The notes beneath the pieces are model-generated. The model did no database searches. It saw only the letters and a program-made list of their open reading frames with translations, and was not told where the DNA came from. A program made the position numbers and the translations under genes. From Sphagnum compactum (Eukaryota > Bryophyta > Sphagnopsida > Sphagnales): a stretch of DNA of 64,000 bases. Shown here piece after piece: positions 57,177 to 64,000 of this stretch. Positions within the stretch are counted from its first letter, which is position 1. Each line of letters starts with the position of its first letter. The stretch lies in NCBI GenBank assembly GCA_965153455.1, contig OZ234494.1:27767354-27831353 (forward strand), in the 5' to 3' direction.

Positions 57177-60100
57177 ATGCAAGATCACAAGTGTAGGATG
57201 CCACCAGCTACTACATCAGCAAATCCACAGTTGGTGTCATCCTCCTCTGAAGATCCAAGCTCATTCGACAACGAAACCGGCTGTATGAAAGGAATTTTCC
57301 AACTCTTCGACCGTCACCATTCCTTCAGTAGTCGCCGCTATGGCTCCAAACGAATCACCACTGAAAATGGTAACCCTACTCATACTGTCTCTGCAGGCAT
57401 TTTCCTATTTTGTTTTGGTCTGACTGTGAGAGTGTTCAAACGAAATTCTCTTGCTTACATTCCTGTCAATAGTGACCAGGAGATTCTAACAAAAGGTTTG
57501 AGACATTGTATTTCCCACAATGTGAAGGAGTTCTGAGATTTTTGTGGGTTGTGGGTGCGGTTTGAAGGAGTCGGGCAGCCATTGCCAGCACCCTGTGATA
57601 CCCCACGATATCATCAAGACACTGTTTCCCCTTACTGTACGGTGTGTGCCTATGTAGATTTTTTTTGCATAAACAATCATGACTGGTGGTTTCCTTATTG
57701 AATTAGATGATGCAGCAGAAAGGTTTTTTCAGAATTCTTGCTGCTGCTCTCCATCAATGTCATAACATTAAATATATATGGGTCTGCATTGCATTCTTTC
57801 ACATCCATGTCCTTGACGTTGCAATTTGTTGCCTGATTGTTTCATGTTGGATGATGACAACAGTTTCAGGCTAATGTTGTGGAGCAGGCTGCATTCCTCA
57901 ACAATTCCAAACGACTGAATCCAGCTGGGGAGTATCGAGAAGATCACTGGTCATCTGTCTGCAATGGAAAGAGTCTGGCTAAGTCCTCAGCAGATCCAAC
58001 ACTGAACAACAAACCTCGGCTGGACCAGGGCCCTGAAGAAAACAAAACACCACGCCTGTCGTACTTCAGAAAGCCAAGCCCAACAGGCACTCCCACCCTA
58101 GCTTCTGTCAATGGAAGACAAACTGAGCAGAATGTCCCCAGAGTTTCATCATCTATGGATAATGAGGATATGGCCTGCTCATCCTTTTGCAGAGAGAAGC
58201 CTCAAATAGTGACAGAAGGTCCCATCAATCGGGCTGCACTTGAATCACTTGATATGGAGGGAGTTTCTTCTGGTCTTCCGAGTTTGAAGATCCTGCCGAG
58301 GTCCAGGTCAATCAATGGAAGGGACAAGTCACAAGGTCAGTTGTCTCCTGTGGACCCAAGGATACGCTCTCGAGCCTATATTGAGAGATTTGCCGGGAGA
58401 CGAGATGTGATGGAGTTGCCCTCTTCAGCATCCAGAGGGAGTGATGTGAAAGATCCAAGGCTCTCCATCGAGAAGAATTTCACAAACCCACGAAGATCAT
58501 TTGAGGGGAATGAAGTCCCAAGGCTGACAGTGGACTTGGAAGAGGGTCCTAGGTTGAGTGGATTCAAAGAGGATCAAAGAATTTCCCTTGATGGAGATGA
58601 CACCCCTCTTCCTGTGGTTCTAGACAAGAACAGCCATTTCAGAAAACAAGCATGTGTCTTAGGTTCTGATTTCAGAGACACAATGAGAGTTGTTGACTTC
58701 AAGGACTCGCTCCAAGCTACACAGAAAGGCAGAGAGAGGCATCGTTATTCTGTTGATGGAACCCGAGACCCACCTCAAGTCTCCACTTGTGCTCCTCGGC
58801 TCTCTGCAGATGGCAGAGATGTAACCCAAAGACAGAAGGCGGAATCGCAAGCAAAGACCTCTGAAGGGATGCAACGTGGACTGAGTGTGGTAGCCCGGTT
58901 GATGGGACTTGAGGAGATTCCCAGTCCTAGTCCCTCTGTGCAAAATGTCCAGCATATTAAACCTCCATCTCGAGAGGCCAAGCTGATTCAAGGATTGTTG
59001 CAGTATACACCCCCAAGGTTGGCCACTGAACCTGCACCAAGGCAATCAGGCAAATATGCCTCCTTGCAAGAAAAAGGTGGCCGAACCATGAGAAATCAAG
59101 GTGAAGGCTGTCAAGAGCCAATGCCAAGACCTAAATTGGCTCTCTCTCCCAAGCATCTTCTCATGGATGGAATGCCACACATCTTCAGACAGCAAGTGCG
59201 TCGGGATGCTTCGAATAACTGCCACCCAAATGTGACGAAGCATTTCATGGAAGAATCAAGGCCTACAATGCCGCCTGACACAAATCCATCACCTGGCCCT
59301 GAACCCCTGCATGGCAACATGGCGCACCGATTACGCCAGCTGCGGTTACGGAACTTGGTCCAGGAACGGAAAACTCTTAAGCACATTCTTGAAGCTTTAC
59401 AGCTTAAAGGTCTATTGCATGCACCTCGTCACAAGCAGACAGCAGGCACTAATTTCTTCTCAGATTCCAAGCTCCTACTCGTGCCAAAAGGTGCAGTTAC
59501 TTTTGGCACTCTTGATCAGCTGGACCACCAATACCAAGATTCTTCAAATATTGGTGTGGCTGGAGTCACTATGGAGACAAAGAAACAGGACCATCAGCCT
59601 GAAGGACTCAATACTGCAAGAACTAGTAATGGCAATGAGACACTTGGTGACAATACCATGATGATCAGGGCAATCAACGCAAAGCCTCCTGTTAGATCAC
59701 AGGAGTCAAATCCTCAGCCCCCTTTACCACCTCAACCTTCAGAGCTTGATTGCTTGACCAGTACATCTGGGGGCCTTGAGAGATTGGCTGTGGTGGGCAG
59801 TCCTGCCACTAGTAATGATGGGTAAGTAAAATTTCCTCTCTTTCACTAGAATTCTAATGCCTGGACTAACAGTTCCTGACAGGGTGTTGATTTCTTTTGT
59901 CAAATATAAGAAAGCTTGCATTTCAACTGTCAACAAAAAAATTCATGAAAAATGCACTGAATAATAATACTTCATGGGCATGGTGTGCATGTAGAAACAC
60001 TAACAATAGCTTGGGCATGTGAGAAGAGAAGCACACTGGAATATCCAAAGAGTTCTGTCCAGTTTACTAATGCAGAGGAAAAATCTGCAAATTTTCTTTG

Positions 60101-62856
60101 GCTGCAATTTGTGTGAGACAAATGTCCATAAGGTATGATTAGCACATCAGCTTTTTAAGTCATAAAAGAAGCCTGATCATTGACATCTCTCTTGCAGGGG
60201 AATGATGAAGGGCACCTCTTGTAAGGCAGGTGGTCAGGGAAGGCGCCCAAGATTCCAGCCAAAAGGAGAAATTGTATCAAGCCCCAAAACCCCAAGATCA
60301 GCTCAAGTAGGCAATATCAAACTCCTAGCCTCTCCCAGTGTACGAGAACCTGGATCACCTGGATTACCTCGGCCTGGATCACCAAATGGAGTGGCTTTTG
60401 GTAGTGGGAGTAAACGGATGCCTGAGAATGTGAGAAGCCCACAGGCAAAATCTATGCCCCAAAGTCAACTGAGTCAAGAGTTGGTAAAGGGGAGGACAGC
60501 AGGTATTATTGGCCCTGAGTCTCCAAGACTGAGAAGACCAATTCTCTCAGATTCCAAGTCCACAAATTCTACAGTTGAGGAGTATCCCAAGTACCAAAGT
60601 TTGAAGGGTCCAGTAGATGTCTCAATTCTCAAAAGCAAGCAGTTGAGTAAACTGGCCAAGGAAAGGGAAAAATGCAGTGAAATACTGAAACCCACTTCAG
60701 AATTTGGGAGCAGGACTCTTTTGCCAAGAAGATTGTCATTCGGAACTGATTCTTCAAGCCTTGTCAAAGATTTGGTCCCAGATGAGACATTGGTTGATGG
60801 AACGGGAAATAAGTTCCTCGATGAAACCAGAATAGACAACTTTCTGGTAATGCAAGCTGGAGCGGACTCCAAGGAAGGTGAAATAGATTTGCAAGAGGTG
60901 CACAAGCGAGTACAATCAATGGATTTTGATGCCTTGGACCACAGTCAATGTATTGAGCTCCCAATGAAGGGGAATGATGGTGGTGGTCTTAGCAGCAGTG
61001 CACCATCTCCTTCAGGAACTCAGCACCAAGATTTTGGGGTGAGAATCATGAAGTGACTACAACATTTAATATAAACTTTGGGTTGCAAAGTGGGTGCATA
61101 TTATAGTTGAAAGTTGGTTAGCATACCATTTTTTCGTGTAGATGAAACATTCTCTAGTAGTCTGATTGGAAACATCACAGATGCTTCATGAGATGTATTG
61201 AAATGTGACTGGGTTTGGGTTTTTGTTGGCAATTCAACAGGTGGCAGGCGATTTCTGCATGGGATTGGGAGATAGAGAACCTGCTTTAGTCTGGTGTGAA
61301 AAGGGCCCATCAGGAGCAGTCACCTCAGATGGTGTGCTGTTTGAGAAATCCAACTTCAGCAAGAATGATCAAATGAATAGTGGTCCTGAACAGCCAAGCC
61401 CTGTGTCAGTGCTTGACAGTACAGCTTTTGAAGATGAGGAATGCAGTTTGAATTCAAGAGCAGAAGAACATACCATTCAAGGTTAGGACAGACTCTAAAG
61501 GCTCTGTGGATCATGAATGACACAATATGCATAAATGTTGAGATCTCCTGTATAGCACATAATGGCACTTAGTGGCCACACACCCAGGCTTTAGCTGCCA
61601 TGATGTGGATGCATCAGCATAACTGGAAGTGGAGAGAACTCATGACCAATATCCAGCATGCACATTACAAGAGTAGATCTCCAAATAGTATTAGAGAGTA
61701 GGAGTGCTCTTGTGATTTAGTTATGATACAATCTTACCTCTGGCCCAACTGGGGACAGTGATAGTTACTTGTGCAGTGTGCAGTTCTGAACAATGCAGTG
61801 TCTTTGGTGGCTGTGAAAATCCTGAATTGCTTGGTTGTTTCAGGAAATTATATTGAGTCCATCAAATGTTAAGAAGCTTGGTAATCCATATCACTGATCT
61901 TGTCCTATTTGTGATTGATTACAGATGCCTTAAATGCATTGGAGAATGTTAGACGCTGGAGCTCTGCAAAATCCCTGAAGCTGGTCACAGTGGATTCTGA
62001 AGAAACTGGAGTCCCCACAGAAGTTGTTGCATATCAGGAAGCTTTAACAGGCAATGATGGGCATGAGGCTGTCCTTCAAGAACCCACTGACTACCTCAAG
62101 AGATTGCAACCTGAAATCCACCTCCCCTCTGACATCAAAATTGGACCCAATTCAGCTTCTATGGTGCCCAACAGCACCTCATTGGAAAACCGAGAAGCAG
62201 AGTGGGAATTTGTCCAGAACCTTTTAGTTACTTCTGGGCTCACAAGAGATGGTAGCTCCACAACACGGTCATTGCACATGCAGGGCCACATCATTGACCC
62301 TGCATTGCTTGTCCAATCCGAGAAGTTGCAGTGGGAGGAGAAGACAAAAGACAGGTTGTACACTTTCCAACAGTGGTGCAACAAGAATGAAGAACGACGG
62401 AGGGAATCAGTTGACCATCGCCTTCTCTTTGACACAGTGAATGAGATATTGGTTAGAAAATGTCAGCTTGAGAGCTTATATACCCAACCTTGGGTTACGC
62501 CATCTCGTATTTTTAAATTTATCCAAGAAAAATCCAAGGGCCAAAATTTAGTTCGAGAAGTTTGGGAGGAGTTGCAAGGGACAACATGCACCCCTTTGAA
62601 TGATGGCGGTGACGACATTCAGAGCATTCTTCAAAAGGACTTAGGGTGCAACAATGGACATGAATGGTCAGACTATGGACTCATGCATGGTGAACTTGGT
62701 CTTGAGCTGGAGCAATTGATTTTCAAGGATTTGGTTGATGAAACCGCTTGTGAGTTGAAGTGTTGCAGTAGTAGTGGTGATGGTGCATGCAGCAGAAACT
62801 CTTTGCCATTTCAAAAGGAGGCAACAGCTCGCAGACAGCTTCATTTCACAAATTGA
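57177..62856 (+). CDS. LNG: LONGIFOLIA/TRM-like microtubule-associated protein, at least five coding exons
   Basis: LNG/TRM (TON1-recruiting-motif) proteins bind cortical microtubules and recruit the TON1/PP2A complex, shaping cell elongation. Coding exons: 57177 to about 57369, about 57870-59821, 60198-61038, 61241-61481 and 61925-62856. The last three introns (376, 202, 443 bases) are GT-AG and keep phase. Exons 2-5 alone encode about 1321 residues and the total is about 1385-1400, somewhat longer than angiosperm LNG proteins. Exon 1 carries the N-terminal motif GCMKGIFQLFDRHHSFSSRR. Exon 2 has PRLS/DGR blocks (DPRLSIEK, HRYSVDGT, APRLSADGRD), the family signature LSVVARLMGLEEIPSP (58881 on) and ERKTLKHILEALQLKGLLH (59367 on). 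Exon 4 has EQPSPVSVLDSTAFEDEE (61388 on). Exon 5 is the DUF4378 region, from EWEFVQNLLVTSGL to GLELEQLIFKDLVDETA, which includes the C-terminal TON1-binding type of motif. No stop interrupts exons 2-5. The exon 1/exon 2 junction is unresolved (see findings). Confidence 0.92.
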
Positions 62857-63632
62857 GCTCTGGCTGCCCACATGTACATTATGATATCAATCAGTGGACC
62901 AAATTTTGAAGTCACAAGACAAATTTGCACCGAAGGTGAGTTTCTGAAAGCCATTTACAAATTTGACTTATATCTAGCTACACATTCATGTTGGCAAATG
63001 TCACAATGAGTTGGGGTAGTAATAAGAAGCAATCCACCATGAAATAACAACGGTTGCATCTCAAACTACAAGACAAGTAATGTGACTTTCAACTCAGTTT
63101 TGATTTGACCCACATTGGTGGTCATCCGGAAAGATATGCAATTTGTCATGTAAGTAGGCATGACCGACACCAATCAAGATTGTATCTATTTATCATATAA
63201 GCTTTTTGAAATTTGAGGGAAAAAAAACATTTTCATGATTGGTGGTATTGTAATTTTGTAATACTAAATGACATGGTTGCAAATATTTTGACAGAAGACC
63301 CCTTCTTTTTTTTTTTGGGTTTTGTTTTGGTTGACAAATAATGAAGTGTACAACAAAAAGATTGATGAGAGCAATTAGATGTGTGGCATGGTGCGTAGTA
63401 TTTGAATGGATTTTGTTGAGTGGGAGTGTTTGAGAATCAACAACTCCTTATCAAATTACTATTACCTACATGGGTACTTTAGTACTAGTCTTGGTATGAA
63501 AGTGATATCGGGTATGCAAGTGATATAAAGAAAGGATAATGAAAGAGAATGATGTTACTTTAGTACTAGTCTGAAAGTGATACCTACATGCATAAGGATA
63601 GCTCGAGAGGGGGATATCTCAAGAGCGGTTTA
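62857..63632. other. LNG/TRM 3' flank
   Basis: Probable 3'UTR followed by AT-rich spacer. No canonical AATAAA close to the stop was singled out. Near 63470-63600 the phrase 'actttagtactagtct' with 'gaaagtgatatc' occurs twice about 85 bp apart. No further gene. Confidence 0.5.
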
Positions 63633-63958
63633 TTGGCCTTGCCTACCATGGCACAGATATGGTGTTTAGATTATTCATTATAGAGTATAGTTAGCTTAAG
63701 GGATTTTGGCCCCTAGGTAATAATAATAGGTCTATTTTGATACGAGGATTTTTGAAAGATGATATTTTGGCTTGTGTTGAAACTTGAGATTAGTTATAAT
63801 AGAGTTATAATGTCTTGAAGGTTTTTGGTTTGTTATAGAAGATTTTTTGAAGATTATATGTTTGCATGGTGAAATATTTGAGCTTCCATAATTCTTCTGT
63901 CTTTTGCCTTAAGATACTTTTTAATGTAAATGGCAAGGCCACGGTGTGACACACCCCC
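63633..63958 (+). repeat. Dispersed repeat family A, copy 3 (326 bp, plus orientation)
   Basis: Begins TTGGCCTTGCCTACCATGGC and ends 'ggcaaggccacggtgtgaca' + 'caccccc'. It aligns along its full length with 31520-31847 (reversed) and 32303-32631. Its 3' terminal phrase is closer to copy 1 than to copy 2. Confidence 0.85.
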
Positions 63959-64000
63959 TGTTATTATATCGTTCAGGAGGATGCTTAGGATCCCTGCAAT

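Noticed and set aside
1-64000. tRNA, 5S, U1, U2, U5, U6 and U3 genes
   Set aside because: I looked by eye for their conserved core words (for example the B-box GGTTCGAATCC) on the plus strand and in part on the minus strand and found none; a covariance-model scan would be needed to exclude diverged copies.

Overview
The window looks like nuclear DNA of a land plant. Three things point that way: a NOP16 gene with plant-style introns, a LONGIFOLIA/TRM-type gene (a family restricted to plants), and a U4 snRNA gene with the plant layout of an upstream sequence element at -70 and a TATA box at -30. Most of the rest is AT-rich and gene-poor. It holds decayed Copia, hAT and LINE sequence, many private tandem arrays and scattered telomere-type (TTTAGGG)n tracts. 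This fits a large seed-free plant genome (fern, lycophyte or bryophyte; a fern is my best guess), but the species is inferred, not shown.

Layout. 1-16 kb: AT-rich repeats, a 385-bp element with 22-bp terminal inverted repeats (2.4 kb), two adjacent perfect hairpins (3.9 kb), a CpG-rich island with a hairpin (5.5-6.0 kb), a 36-bp minisatellite (6.3 kb) and a decayed Copia polyprotein (12.4-13.96 kb). 16-21 kb: a gene island with facing telomere-type tracts, a 44-45 bp promoter-proximal tandem array, a telo-box, the four-exon NOP16 gene (16987-18358), the U4 snRNA gene with its promoter (20076-20289) and then a 39/78-bp repeat array. 21-36 kb: non-coding, with several arrays (22.1, 26.9, 30.3 and 31.2 kb), some built around telomere-type repeats, and a head-to-head pair of a ~328-bp dispersed repeat (31.5/32.3 kb). 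36.6-38.3 kb: a decayed hAT transposase on the minus strand. 38.4-45.5 kb: CA-rich tracts, a 39-bp minisatellite, a 4 x 95-bp array, a strong inverted repeat, a ~107-bp array and a second CpG-rich island. 48.5-51.2 kb: a decayed LINE-type reverse transcriptase (minus). 51.5-55.3 kb: a 96-bp array, two unidentified coding-like ORFs and long homopolymers. 55.5-62.9 kb: the LONGIFOLIA/TRM-like gene with a long leader, a 5'UTR intron and at least five coding exons. A third copy of the ~328-bp repeat lies at the right edge.

The intact genes serve separate basic functions: NOP16 in 60S ribosomal subunit biogenesis, U4 in the spliceosome, and LNG/TRM in cortical microtubule organisation and cell elongation. 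I found no new multi-gene system. The most useful observations are the U4 gene, which gene finders based on ORFs would miss, the role of telomere-type heptamers in seeding and resizing satellites, and the inverted pair of the unnamed dispersed repeat.
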